56,632 bases of DNA from Hyphomicrobiales bacterium (lineage in GTDB: Bacteria; Pseudomonadota; Alphaproteobacteria; Rhizobiales; Rhizobiaceae). The notes under the pieces were generated by a model, which saw only the letters and a list, made by a program, of their open reading frames with translations, had not been told where the DNA came from and did no database searches. How positions within the stretch are numbered: position 1 is the first letter of the stretch; each line of letters starts with the position of its first letter. Where the stretch lies: positions 1-56,632 of the forward strand of contig JAFKJU010000036.1 in the NCBI GenBank assembly GCA_017305935.1. Direction: 5' to 3'. This document shows, piece by piece, positions 43,355-52,237 of this stretch. The translations under genes and the position numbers were made by a program.

Positions 43355-44911
43355 TTAGGCGAACCACCAGCGCTCGGCGCAACGCGCGCCGTCGCCGCCG
43401 AGGTTTGCCGCCACCTTGCCGAAGCCGATCTTGCGGGAGGCGGCATCGACTATGTTGGTGAACATGGGAATGACCGACCCGCCATCGTCGCGGCAAAGTA
43501 GCTGCATCTCGTGATACATGTCGCGGCGCTTGTCGGTATCGAGTTCGCCGCGCGCTTCCTTGAGCAGCGCATTGAAGCGCTCGTTCTTCCAATGCGCCTC
43601 GTTCCAGGAGCTGTCGGCCGCATAGGCCTGCGTGAACATCCAGTCCTCGGTCGGGCGGCCGGCCCAAAAGCCCTGATACCAGGGCTTGTTCAGCCAGACA
43701 TTGTCCCAATAACCGTCCGAGGGCTCGCGCTTGACCTCGATGTCGATGCCAGCCTTGGCCGCATCCGCCTGGTAGAGGACGGCGCTGTCGATGCCGAGCC
43801 CGAGGATGGTGTCGGATGCGTGCAACTGCACCTTCAGCCGGTCATGCCCGGCCTTCTTCAGATGGAACCGGGCCTTGTCCGGATCGTAGGCCCGCAGCGG
43901 GATATCCTTGGCATAGAACCGGTTGACGGGCGCGATCGGGTGATCGTTTCCGACCACGCCATGCCCGTTCAGCACCGTCCTGACGAGATGCTCGCGGTCT
44001 AGCGCATGCTTGATGGCGAGGCGGACGTCGACATTGTCGAACGGGGCGGTGTCGACCAACATCGGCATGGTGATGTGCTGGGTTCCGACGACCTCGACGA
44101 GCTGGATGCTCGGAAGCTGCTTCAGCCGGTCGGCCGTCTTGAAATTCGCCTGGATGATCGCATCGACATTGCCGCTGATCAGGGCGCTGCTGCGGGCGGT
44201 GGGATCGACGAGATTGATCATCTCGACCTCGTCGAAATGCGCCCGGTCGGCCTTCCAGTAGTTCGGGTTCCGCTTCACGAGGGAGCGCACGCCTGGATCG
44301 AATTCCTGCAGCATATAGCCGCCCGTGCCGATGCCCTTCGAAAAATCCGTCGTCCCCTCCGGCACGATCACGAAATGATAGTCCGCCAGCACATAGGGAA
44401 AATCCACATTGGCGCTGTCGAGGGTGAAGATAACGGTATCGCCGTCCTTGGCGATATCGACGACCGGCTTCAGCAGCGACCGGGCGCCCGACTTGCTGCC
44501 TTCGGCCCGATGCAGGTTGATGGAATAGAGAACGTCCTCGGGCCGCAACGTCTTACCGTCGTGGAACGTGACGCCCTTGCGCAGCTTGAACGCCCATTTT
44601 TTCGCGCCTTCGCGCGGCTCGACGGATTCGGCGAGTTCCGGCACGAGTTCGAAATCGGGACCGATCTCGACCAGGCAGTTGCGAAGCTGGAAGTTGATAT
44701 GGGCGGCACAGGTGGTGTTGGAAAATTGCGGGTCCAGCGTGTCGGTGGTCTGGCCCTCGACCATGCCGAGGCGGAAACGGCCGCCGGGCGTCCGGGCCGC
44801 AGCGCGCGCCGGAACAGCGGAAAACGAAGCGGCCGCCATCAGGCCGGCCGCGCTGGCAAGCACCTGCCGCCGATTCATAAGCAAGGATGAGCGCGTATTG
44901 TCTTCAGTCAT
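43355..44911 (-). CDS. Family 5 extracellular solute-binding protein (peptide/nickel type), orphan
   Basis: A 518-residue secreted protein. A Tat-like signal (MNRRQVLASAAGLMAAASFS) follows an 11-residue lead and ends after VPARA. SBP-5 blocks are KLRKGVTFHDGKTLRPEDVL, VRLAIKHALDREHLVRTVLN and FKTADRLKQLPSIQLVEVVG. No permease or ATPase genes follow; the next genes are the oxygenase and bicupin. It therefore either borrows an importer such as the one at 21.0-24.8 kb or is a sensory protein. A perfect 16-base palindrome lies 18 bases upstream of the ATG, so it is likely LacI-controlled. Confidence 0.87.
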   Translation of the reverse strand: MTEDNTRSSLLMNRRQVLASAAGLMAAASFSAVPARAAARTPGGRFRLGMVEGQTTDTLDPQFSNTTCAAHINFQLRNCLVEIGPDFELVPELAESVEPREGAKKWAFKLRKGVTFHDGKTLRPEDVLYSINLHRAEGSKSGARSLLKPVVDIAKDGDTVIFTLDSANVDFPYVLADYHFVIVPEGTTDFSKGIGTGGYMLQEFDPGVRSLVKRNPNYWKADRAHFDEVEMINLVDPTARSSALISGNVDAIIQANFKTADRLKQLPSIQLVEVVGTQHITMPMLVDTAPFDNVDVRLAIKHALDREHLVRTVLNGHGVVGNDHPIAPVNRFYAKDIPLRAYDPDKARFHLKKAGHDRLKVQLHASDTILGLGIDSAVLYQADAAKAGIDIEVKREPSDGYWDNVWLNKPWYQGFWAGRPTEDWMFTQAYAADSSWNEAHWKNERFNALLKEARGELDTDKRRDMYHEMQLLCRDDGGSVIPMFTNIVDAASRKIGFGKVAANLGGDGARCAERWWFA

Positions 44912-44929
44912 TTCTTTGGTTCCCCTATT

Positions 44930-44945
44930 TTTATAACGTTATAAA
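44930..44945. promoter_or_regulatory. Perfect 16-base palindrome, LacI-type operator candidate
   Basis: TTTATAACGTTATAAA with a central CG, typical of LacI-family operators, sits just upstream of the minus-strand binding-protein gene. A degenerate copy lies at the LacI gene promoter (40226-40240). Position and shared core suggest the regulator at 40401 binds both. Confidence 0.65.
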
Positions 44946-45276
44946 CTCGGGGCCTGCTTTTTGTCAATCGGCGGGTGCGATGCTTCCAAATCAAAAGGGA
45001 ACGGCTCTATCCAAATGCCTTGTGCGGATGACGGGTGTTGCCGTTCGAACCATGAGGGGCAGTTGGGCAATGACCGTGACGGCGTCCGGCAACAGGTTCA
45101 CCGAGACGTCGTCGCGCTTGAAGATCCTGACGAAGACGTCGGCCATTCCGTTCCGCTGGACTGCGGGCTTCTGGCGGGCGTCGAACACGGCTCCATGCCG
45201 ATGTCGATAAACAGCGATCTGGTACACGAGGGCACTTTGCTGAACCACATTCTGCTTCGCGAAATTCATCCTGAGT

Positions 45277-45551
45277 TTGCGGACGGTCGGCTTCGCTCAT
45301 GCTTGCCAGCCTTTACAGGACGAGGAACTAACGTTCTTCCTCAATCGGCGTTGGCGGCGACTTGGGCTCAAACTTGATGACGCCGACTTCACGGACGTCG
45401 CCACGATGACCCGCATCACCGGCGGCAACTTCCGCCTCGTTCATCGGCTGCTTGTCCAGATGAGCGCGTCTTGCGCATCAATGGGCTGAAGGCGATCACT
45501 GCCGATGTGGTGGAGGCAGCGCGATCGGTCCCCGTCATCGGTGCCACATAG
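45277..45551 (+). pseudogene. C-terminal remnant of a TniB/IstB-like transposition AAA ATPase
   Basis: Plus-strand frame: CQPLQDEELTFFLNRRWRRL, GLKLDDADFTDVATMTRITG and GNFRLVHRLLVQM. After a one-base shift near 45455 it continues RVLRINGLKAITADVVEAAR SVPVIGAT (last part separate) to a stop at 45549-45551. The T-x-GNFRL-x-RL and I(T)xDVVEAAR blocks are typical of helper ATPases of Mu/Tn7-like and IS21-like elements. The N-terminal ATP-binding half is gone. It marks a lost mobile element between two accessory loci. I recognise nothing in 44946-45276. Confidence 0.6.
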
Positions 45552-45707
45552 CGCTGATAATCAGTGCCAATTACCGATTAACGGTACAAATCAGCACAGG
45601 CGATTTGTCGCGAAACTCAGAAAATTCGCGTCGTACTTCTGCGCAGCCCACAATTTGCCTCTAGAGACGTTAACAACCGATCGATTATCGGTAATCCCGC
45701 CGAGGTC

Positions 45708-45893
45708 GACGAACGCCATATGCAGAAACAGCTCGGCCAAGCGTCTGCCGAGATGACCCGCAAGTACCTGCGCAGGCACGATAGATTCCGGGTTAATCTC
45801 ACAAAGGCGGCAGGGCTGTCGCTGAGCCGGCTTGTCCGACGCGATCGCCTGGAGCAGGCCATCGTATCAGGGCGACGTTCCCCAACCTCTTAA
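45708..45893 (+). pseudogene. C-terminal fragment of a tyrosine recombinase/integrase
   Basis: The frame DERHMQKQLGQASAEMTRKY, LRRHDRFRVNLTKAAGL resembles the end of phage-type integrases, where (M/L)LGH(A/S)S..MT..Y carries the catalytic His and Tyr. Here the His is replaced by Gln (LGQAS), but the Tyr is present. Only about 60 codons remain. It lies directly beside the transposition ATPase remnant and before the iron-uptake locus, supporting past insertion here. Confidence 0.5.
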
Positions 45894-46687
45894 CTCAGGA
45901 TAAATTTGGCATTCGTCTTCGCGTCATGAACGATTTCGGGATCAATATCAAAGACGCACCTGACATGCTCTCTCGTCATGATGATGTTCGGCGGCCCCTG
46001 CTGCACAAGTTTTCCGGCCTTAAACATGACGATATGATCGGCGTGCCGCGCCGCCTGATTGACATCATGGAGCACGGCAATGACGGTCTTGCCGCGGGAT
46101 TTCACCAGCGTGGTTATGAGCCTCATGACTTCGGCCTGATGCGCAAGGTCGAGAAACGTGGTCGGTTCGTCGAGGAGAAGGATCTCCGTTTGTTGCGCGA
46201 GCGACATCGCAATCCATGCACGCTGCCTCTGGCCGCCGGAGAGGTTTTCAAGCGGCTGTTCCCGCAGATCCGCCATACCTGTCAGTTCGAGTGCTTCCTT
46301 GACCGCTTCCTCGTCCGCTCTGGACCAGCGCGAAAACAGACTTCGATGCGGATATCGGCCTTGGCGCACCAGATCCGATACCGTAAGCCCCTCTGGCGCG
46401 GCGGGGCCCTGTGGCAGGATGGCGATGCGTCTGGCGCATTCGCGCGCGCCAAACCGGGAGAGCGGCTTGCCAGCGAGCAGAACAGCGCCTCCCTTTGGCT
46501 TGAGCAGGCCGGCACAGGCTCTCAGCACCGTCGATTTACCTGAACCATTGCGGCCGAGCAGAACGGTGAACGCCCGCGACGGGATTTTCAGATCCAGCCC
46601 CTCGACGACCATCCTGTTTCCGTAGCCGAGCGACAGCGTGTCGAGGCGCAGGCCGGACCCTGCTTCGGTGGTCTCATTGACCGACAT
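45890..46687 (-). CDS. Ferric-siderophore ABC transporter ATP-binding protein (FecE/FhuC-like)
   Basis: A 265-residue ATPase. Walker A is LLGRNGSGKSTVLR, signature NLSGGQRQRAWIAMSLAQQT and Walker B EILLLDEPTTFLD, with H-loop VIAVLHDVNQAARH. TTFLDLAHQ is the usual sequence of FecE/FhuC-type subunits. The ATG at 46687 has GGAG upstream and overlaps the preceding permease gene by 14 bases. It is the last gene of the minus-strand iron locus and powers the two FecCD permeases. Confidence 0.92.
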   Translation of the reverse strand: MSVNETTEAGSGLRLDTLSLGYGNRMVVEGLDLKIPSRAFTVLLGRNGSGKSTVLRACAGLLKPKGGAVLLAGKPLSRFGARECARRIAILPQGPAAPEGLTVSDLVRQGRYPHRSLFSRWSRADEEAVKEALELTGMADLREQPLENLSGGQRQRAWIAMSLAQQTEILLLDEPTTFLDLAHQAEVMRLITTLVKSRGKTVIAVLHDVNQAARHADHIVMFKAGKLVQQGPPNIIMTREHVRCVFDIDPEIVHDAKTNAKFILS

Positions 46688-47663
46688 GGCGTCGTCTCCA
46701 GAGAAGGTAACCAAGGAAAGGAGCGCCGATCAGCGCCGTAACGATGCCGGCAGGCAACTGGGCCGGAGCAATAGCGGTCCGTCCGACAAGGTCGGCCGCC
46801 ATGAGGAGCAGCCCGCCCACCAGCGCGGACCCCGGGATCAGGCGTACATGGCCTTCGCCCACCATGTTGCGGGCGACATGCGGTGCGATCAGGCCGATGA
46901 AGCCGATCAGACCGCAAGCGGCGACCGTCGCACCCGATATCGTCGTGCACAGCAGGATCAGAAAGGCGCGGCCAAGATTGACGCGCTGCCCGAGACTTGC
47001 CGCGATATCATCGCCGAAGCGCATGAGATCAAGCTGGCGGACGGCGAGACAGGCCAGCACCACGGGCAGGACAAGCCATGCGGCCAGGCGGCGCAATGTT
47101 TCCCAGCTTGCCGCGTATACGCTGCCGGAAAGCCAGATCATCAATCGCTGCACATCCGCTACGTCAGCAAAGGCGATGAGGAAACTGCTTCCGGCGCCGG
47201 CAAGCGAACCGAGCGCGATGCCGATCAGGACGATGCGCAGCGACGAGGTGCCATTTCGCCAGGATAGGGCAAAGACGGCGGCAGCCATCAATGTCGCCCC
47301 GGCAAAGCCGGCCACCGGCAACAGCGCTGCCCCCGCGCCCTTCAAGCCGACGATGACCAGTCCGCCCGCCAATGCCGCGCCCGCGTTGATCCCGAGAATA
47401 CCGGGCTCGGCGAGAGGGTTGCGCATCACCGCCTGGGCGATCGCTCCCGCAATGCCCAGCGCCACACCAGCGGCAAGCGCCATCAGCGCGCGCGGGAGAC
47501 GCAGATCGAGCACGATCATGCGGATCTGTTCCGTCGCACTGCCATTGAAAAGGCTTCTCAGATCGGCGCGCGAAACCGTCTGGTCGCCGAGCGCCAGGCT
47601 GGCGAGCAGAAGTGCCGGAACGCTCAGGAGAGCGGCAGCCAGGACCACGTGCCGGGACGTCAT
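46674..47663 (-). CDS. FecCD-family ferric-siderophore permease (second subunit)
   Basis: A 329-residue permease: LRLPRALMALAAGVALGIAG, AIAQAVMRNPLAEPGILGIN and GLIGFIGLIAPHVARNMVGE are family core blocks, with LPAGIVTALIGAPFLGYLLW at the end. The start at 47663 (MTSRHVV) overlaps the stop of the other permease by four bases. Two different permease genes imply a heterodimeric channel, as in FecCD or FepDG. Confidence 0.92.
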   Translation of the reverse strand: MTSRHVVLAAALLSVPALLLASLALGDQTVSRADLRSLFNGSATEQIRMIVLDLRLPRALMALAAGVALGIAGAIAQAVMRNPLAEPGILGINAGAALAGGLVIVGLKGAGAALLPVAGFAGATLMAAAVFALSWRNGTSSLRIVLIGIALGSLAGAGSSFLIAFADVADVQRLMIWLSGSVYAASWETLRRLAAWLVLPVVLACLAVRQLDLMRFGDDIAASLGQRVNLGRAFLILLCTTISGATVAACGLIGFIGLIAPHVARNMVGEGHVRLIPGSALVGGLLLMAADLVGRTAIAPAQLPAGIVTALIGAPFLGYLLWRRRHVGQ

Positions 47664-48676
47664 GTACTGCGCAGCCGGTAACGGGCGAGCCACAGGAAGA
47701 ACGGCGCGCCGATCAGCGCCATCGTCACGCCGACGGGAAAGTCCTGATTGGCGAACAGGCCGCGTCCGATCACATCAGCGGTGACGAGCAGCAATGCTCC
47801 TCCGATGGCGCTGTACGGCACGATCCAGCGATAGTCGGCCCCGACCGTAAGGCGCGCGATGTGCGGTATGACAAGGCCGACAAAGCCGACAGGCCCCGCA
47901 AGCGCCACGGCGCTCCCGGCGAGCAGTACCACGATGACCACTGAAATCGTGCGCCACAATAGAGGTCTTTGCCCCAGCGCGCCAGAGATGTCGGAGCCAA
48001 GGCTGAGTGTCGTGAACTGCCGGCGCAGCACAAGCGCGGCCGCAAGACCCGTCGCGATGTAGGGGGCGACAGCCATGACCTGCCCCATGGTTCGCCCCGA
48101 CAGCGACCCCACGGTCCAGAGCCTTACGGCGTCGAGCGTCGCCTGATCGAAGATCAGGATGGCCGCTGTCAGCGAGGTGAGGAAGGTGCCGACCACCGCC
48201 CCTGCCAGAACGAGTTTCAGTGATGTCGGTCCGCCCGGCCCGAGTGATCCGAGCGCATGGACGGCGAATCCGGCAGTGGCCGCACCACCGAAGGCGTACC
48301 AGGTGAGGCCATTGCCGTCGCTCATCGAGCCGGTCATCTGAAGCGCCATGGCGGCGACCACGGCGAAGGCGCCGCCGGCATTTATGCCGAGCAGGCCCGG
48401 CGAGGCCAGCGGATTGCCTGTCGCGGCCTGCATGACCGCCCCGGCAACGGCAAGCGCCGCGCCCGCCATGGCACCGGCCAGCACACGCGGAAGCCTGAGC
48501 ATGGTGACGACGAGGTGATCACGCGATCCATCGAAGGCGAAGATTGCCTCGCAAACGGTCACAAGCGAAAGCCGCGATGTGCCTGCGCCGATCGCCAGCG
48601 CCGCGACCAGAATGCAGACGCAAAGCAGGATCGCGAGCCCGAGTGCCCGCAGAGGGTCTGCGTGCCTTCCTGTCAC
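47660..48676 (-). CDS. FecCD-family ferric-siderophore permease (first subunit)
   Basis: A 338-residue permease with MLRLPRVLAGAMAGAALAVA, MQAATGNPLASPGLLGINAG, GPVGFVGLVIPHIARLTVGA and FPVGVTMALIGAPFFLWLAR. It overlaps the binding-protein gene by four bases at its start and the second permease by four at its end, so the import genes form one operon. It pairs with the protein at 46674-47663. Confidence 0.92.
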   Translation of the reverse strand: MTGRHADPLRALGLAILLCVCILVAALAIGAGTSRLSLVTVCEAIFAFDGSRDHLVVTMLRLPRVLAGAMAGAALAVAGAVMQAATGNPLASPGLLGINAGGAFAVVAAMALQMTGSMSDGNGLTWYAFGGAATAGFAVHALGSLGPGGPTSLKLVLAGAVVGTFLTSLTAAILIFDQATLDAVRLWTVGSLSGRTMGQVMAVAPYIATGLAAALVLRRQFTTLSLGSDISGALGQRPLLWRTISVVIVVLLAGSAVALAGPVGFVGLVIPHIARLTVGADYRWIVPYSAIGGALLLVTADVIGRGLFANQDFPVGVTMALIGAPFFLWLARYRLRST

Positions 48677-49602
48677 GGCGCATTCACGATGTAGCGCTCG
48701 ACGTCGTCGAGAACGCGATGAGCGGAGGCGACCCCGTGAAAACCCATCCAGGTGCCGCGATCGACCCGGTAGGCCCGGCCGGCCTGGACGGCCGGCAACA
48801 TCTGCCAGAATGGATTCTTGATGGTCGCGGCCTCGAGCGCGTCGTCGGGCGCCTGATCGTATCCGCTCACGACGACGTAGAGCAGTGTCTTTCCATCGAG
48901 AAGACCGATCTCTTCCCAGCCGGGACGCTTGAATGCGGTATCGTCGGTGACGGTTTCGTAAGCCGTGCGCTGAACGCCCGCTTCGCGCAGCACGGCATAG
49001 GGCGCATAGGCGGCCGGGCCGGAGACGTAGACGTGGAACCCTGTCGGCGTGATCCGCAGGACGGAGACCGGAAAATGCGGGACGCGCGCGCGTATGGCCG
49101 CGACGCGGGTTTCATAACCCTCGAGCAACTCCGACGCGATTTCTTTGCGGCCGGTCATATCCGCCAGTACCTGCAGATGATCCTTCCAGTTCCGGACATC
49201 GATCAGCACCGTCGGCGTGATCTTTTCGAACATGCCGCGGACCTGTGCGTGCAGCGTGGCGTCCCCGATGATCAGATCGGGCTTCAAGGCAACGATACGC
49301 TCGAGGTTAGGCTGCCGCGCGTCACCAATATCCGTGACCGATGCCTTTTCCGCTGCCATACGCAGGTCCGCGTCCTGCGCCGTCATCAGCGGCGCGCCGA
49401 CAATCTGCAAACCGAGTTCGAGCCCCATTCCGAGATTATAGAACGGATCGAGCACGACAATGCGAGACGGCGCCATGGGGACGCAAACCGGCGCGCCGAG
49501 GACGTGTTCCGATATCACCCGCCCCTGACATTGCGCCGCCGCTGGCGTCAGTGAGATCAACATCGCCAGAGCGGAAATGATAAGGCACAACACCGTCTTC
49601 AT
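48673..49602 (-). CDS. Periplasmic ferric-siderophore binding protein (FecB/FepB-like)
   Basis: A 309-residue protein with a Sec signal (MKTVLCLIISALAMLISLTP, cleavage after AAAQ). Mature blocks are SRIVVLDPFYNLGMGLELGL, NLERIVALKPDLIIGDATLH and KTLLYVVVSGYDQAPDDALE, giving the two-lobe iron-complex fold. The start at 49602 gives a normal signal; an ATG five codons upstream is in frame. It lies 61 bases after the receptor gene and hands its cargo to the heterodimeric permease. Confidence 0.9.
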   Translation of the reverse strand: MKTVLCLIISALAMLISLTPAAAQCQGRVISEHVLGAPVCVPMAPSRIVVLDPFYNLGMGLELGLQIVGAPLMTAQDADLRMAAEKASVTDIGDARQPNLERIVALKPDLIIGDATLHAQVRGMFEKITPTVLIDVRNWKDHLQVLADMTGRKEIASELLEGYETRVAAIRARVPHFPVSVLRITPTGFHVYVSGPAAYAPYAVLREAGVQRTAYETVTDDTAFKRPGWEEIGLLDGKTLLYVVVSGYDQAPDDALEAATIKNPFWQMLPAVQAGRAYRVDRGTWMGFHGVASAHRVLDDVERYIVNAP

Positions 49603-49663
49603 GCCGTGAAATCCCATAAGTCGCGGCTGGAGCGATACCGAAGGATCGCTCCAGCCTGCATGC

Positions 49664-52084
49664 TCAGAACTTGACCTTGAGGTTCAAGCCGGCGCGACGG
49701 CGTTCCCCCAGCGTGGCAGCGATGTTGTTGTCGTTGTAGACGAAATATTTCTCGTCCAGCAGGTTCTGCACGAAAGCGTTGATCTCCCACCGGTCTGCCT
49801 TGTAGCCGGCCTGCATGTTCACGATCCAGCGGCTGTCCAGATAGTCGTGCGGCAGGCTGCCAAGCCGCGCCAGATAGCGCGAGGTGTATTTCGCGTCTGT
49901 GCCGACGAAGACGCCATTGTCGAATGTATAGCGCGCGCCCAGCCCGATGGTCCATTCCGGCGCCTCCGGGAAAGGCAGACCGGAGAGGTTGCCGTAGGTC
50001 AGATCGTTGAAGTCCTTGAACTCGGTGTGGACATAGCCGAGCGAGACGAAGGTTTCGAGGTTATCGTTCACCTTGAACGAGGGCTCGATCTCGAAACCCC
50101 AGGCTTCCGACGACGCGGCATTGAGGATGCGGCGCGTGAGTGGGTCAGCCGGGTCGAACTGCATCTGGACCTGCTGGTCGCTGTATCGGGTGAAGAAGAC
50201 GTTCGAGTTCAGTTTCAGCCGCTCGTCCAGGAAGCTCCCCTTGTAGAAGATCTCGTAGGTCGAAGCCGTTTCCGGCTCATAGCTGTACGCGGACGCGCTG
50301 AGTGAATTGTAGCTCGCGCCGCCGGTGCGGAAGCCCTGCGAATAGGTGACACCGACCGTCTGGGTGTCGCTTAGCTCCTTCGAAAGGCCGATCTTAGGCA
50401 CGAAATTGATCTCATCGAACGACGCGCCATAGTTGGTGAGTACGGTCGTCGTACCGCCCAATGGCTGGGTGCGGACGAGATGCTGGGTGATGTCCTGGTC
50501 GGTATAGTCGAGACGGCCGCCAAGGGTGACCTTCCATGTGGGAACGAACTCGTAGGTCGCCTCGCCAAAGATGGCGGCGTTGAACGATTTCTGCGTATTG
50601 TGCTGGACCTGGTTGCGGCCGATCGTCTGCGTCAGCGGGATCGTGCGATCGTAGAAGTTCTTCTCGTCTTCAAAGGCGAAGTAGGCCCCGCCAACCCAGT
50701 TCCACTTTTCACCCGAGTAGTTCAGGCGCACTTCCTGAGATGCGATCCATTCCTTGTAATAGCCGTGATAAGTGTTGACCTCCCCTGCCGTGCCGTAGTT
50801 CGGCGAAAAGCGATCGGTGTCGGAGTAGCTCAAGGCCGTAAGCGACGTCAGCTTCAATTCGTCGGTGAAGTCGTGGGTCACGTCCAGCCCGACATTATGC
50901 ACGCGGGTTGGCCGGTATTCGGTATAGGCCGGAATCTGGTAATCGCCGCGCTCTTCATCGAAGCTGAAGCCCATGGCGCCGGCGGGACCGCCGATGTCGC
51001 GGACATACGGATCATCATGCGAGAAGGAATAGCTCAGCAGAGCGCGCGTTTCAGGCATCTCCGCCGGCTCGAAGAGGACCTTGCCGCGGATCTGGTAATA
51101 GGTGTCATGCGTGAATTCGTTATAGCGGTCGTAACTTTCGAATGTCGGGTAATTGATATCGTTCTTGTTGCGCTGGAATTCCCCGGCGATACGCAAGGCG
51201 AGCACGTCCTCCATCAGCGGCGTGTTGACCATGAACGCCGTGCCATAGAGATTGCCCGTGCCGACCGTTCCGGAAAGTTCTCCCTCTCGCTCGAATACAG
51301 GATCCTTGGTTTTGACATAGATGGCGCCCGCCATGGCGGCGCGACCGGACAGCGTCGACTGTGGGCCCCGATAGACTTCGAGCTGTTCGACGTCGAACAG
51401 CCCGCGGGCGCCGCGCCGGGCGCCGCGAACCGTTTGCTGCACGCCATCGACATAGAGCGTCGCAAGCGGCGCGCCACCGGGAACAAGCCCCTCCGAATTG
51501 ACGCCGCGAATGACAAACCCTGCGTCGGTCCAGTCACCATCCATGACGTTGGCCATGCGCTGGAAGCCATCGCGGATACTGCGGACCTGGCTGTCGGCAA
51601 TCTCATCCGCGGTCAGGATTCCGACACTCGCCGAGGTATCATTGAGGGTCGTCGCATTGCGCGAACCATAAATCATGATCGGGGCCAGAACCGTGTCGCC
51701 AGACAGGGTTGCGGTATCGCCCGTGACGACTGCGGACGGAGCCGCGATGGTAACTGTATTGCCGTTGGTAAAGCGGTATTGAAGATCCGTACCTGACAAA
51801 AGGACGGAAACGGCCTCAGCCGCGGTCATGGAACCACGGACCGGTCGCCCGTTAAGCGACGCCGCGGACGTTTCGTCGAATACAATTGCGAGGCCTGCGA
51901 GCCGTCCGATATCGTTCATGGCCTGGCGAATGGGTTTCGCTGGAATATCGAAACTGTAGACCTGCTGCGTCACGGTCTGCGCCGTCGCGCTCCCAACGGC
52001 GAGAGGACCAACATCTACTGCGCCAAGCACTGTCGTTGCGAGCAGGATCGCCGCGTTGCGCCCCAATCTTCCGGTCGTCATCAA
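49664..52084 (-). CDS. TonB-dependent outer-membrane siderophore receptor with STN signalling domain
   Basis: An 806-residue receptor. After a signal peptide (to about residue 35), the STN domain (YSFDIPAKPIRQAMNDIGRL, LNGRPVRGSMTAAEAVSVLL) occupies about 42-120, marking a transducer that signals to FecR. The plug follows (TLYVDGVQQTVRGARRGARG, then FDVEQLEVYRGPQSTLSGRA). The beta-barrel ends with LNLKVKF, the final aromatic residue needed for assembly. It binds and imports a ferric siderophore with TonB energy and reports occupancy to the FecI/FecR pair upstream. The ligand (citrate, hydroxamate or other) cannot be decided. Confidence 0.93.
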   Translation of the reverse strand: MMTTGRLGRNAAILLATTVLGAVDVGPLAVGSATAQTVTQQVYSFDIPAKPIRQAMNDIGRLAGLAIVFDETSAASLNGRPVRGSMTAAEAVSVLLSGTDLQYRFTNGNTVTIAAPSAVVTGDTATLSGDTVLAPIMIYGSRNATTLNDTSASVGILTADEIADSQVRSIRDGFQRMANVMDGDWTDAGFVIRGVNSEGLVPGGAPLATLYVDGVQQTVRGARRGARGLFDVEQLEVYRGPQSTLSGRAAMAGAIYVKTKDPVFEREGELSGTVGTGNLYGTAFMVNTPLMEDVLALRIAGEFQRNKNDINYPTFESYDRYNEFTHDTYYQIRGKVLFEPAEMPETRALLSYSFSHDDPYVRDIGGPAGAMGFSFDEERGDYQIPAYTEYRPTRVHNVGLDVTHDFTDELKLTSLTALSYSDTDRFSPNYGTAGEVNTYHGYYKEWIASQEVRLNYSGEKWNWVGGAYFAFEDEKNFYDRTIPLTQTIGRNQVQHNTQKSFNAAIFGEATYEFVPTWKVTLGGRLDYTDQDITQHLVRTQPLGGTTTVLTNYGASFDEINFVPKIGLSKELSDTQTVGVTYSQGFRTGGASYNSLSASAYSYEPETASTYEIFYKGSFLDERLKLNSNVFFTRYSDQQVQMQFDPADPLTRRILNAASSEAWGFEIEPSFKVNDNLETFVSLGYVHTEFKDFNDLTYGNLSGLPFPEAPEWTIGLGARYTFDNGVFVGTDAKYTSRYLARLGSLPHDYLDSRWIVNMQAGYKADRWEINAFVQNLLDEKYFVYNDNNIAATLGERRRAGLNLKVKF

Positions 52085-52237
52085 ATGCCCCTATTCCCTC
52101 AGATCATTCGGGAATGGCGACAGATCCACTTCTATCGGTCCGCCGTCATCCTGTTGAGGTAACGGAGCTCACCGAGGGCTACCCTCATCAAAAAAGCGAA
52201 AAATTCAAATTTTTTGCACCGTCGACAAAAGAGCCGT

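Noticed and set aside
44991-45269. A 92-codon minus-strand frame next to the transposition ATPase remnant
   Set aside because: It has no motif I recognise, no ribosome binding site, and lies in scar-like DNA.
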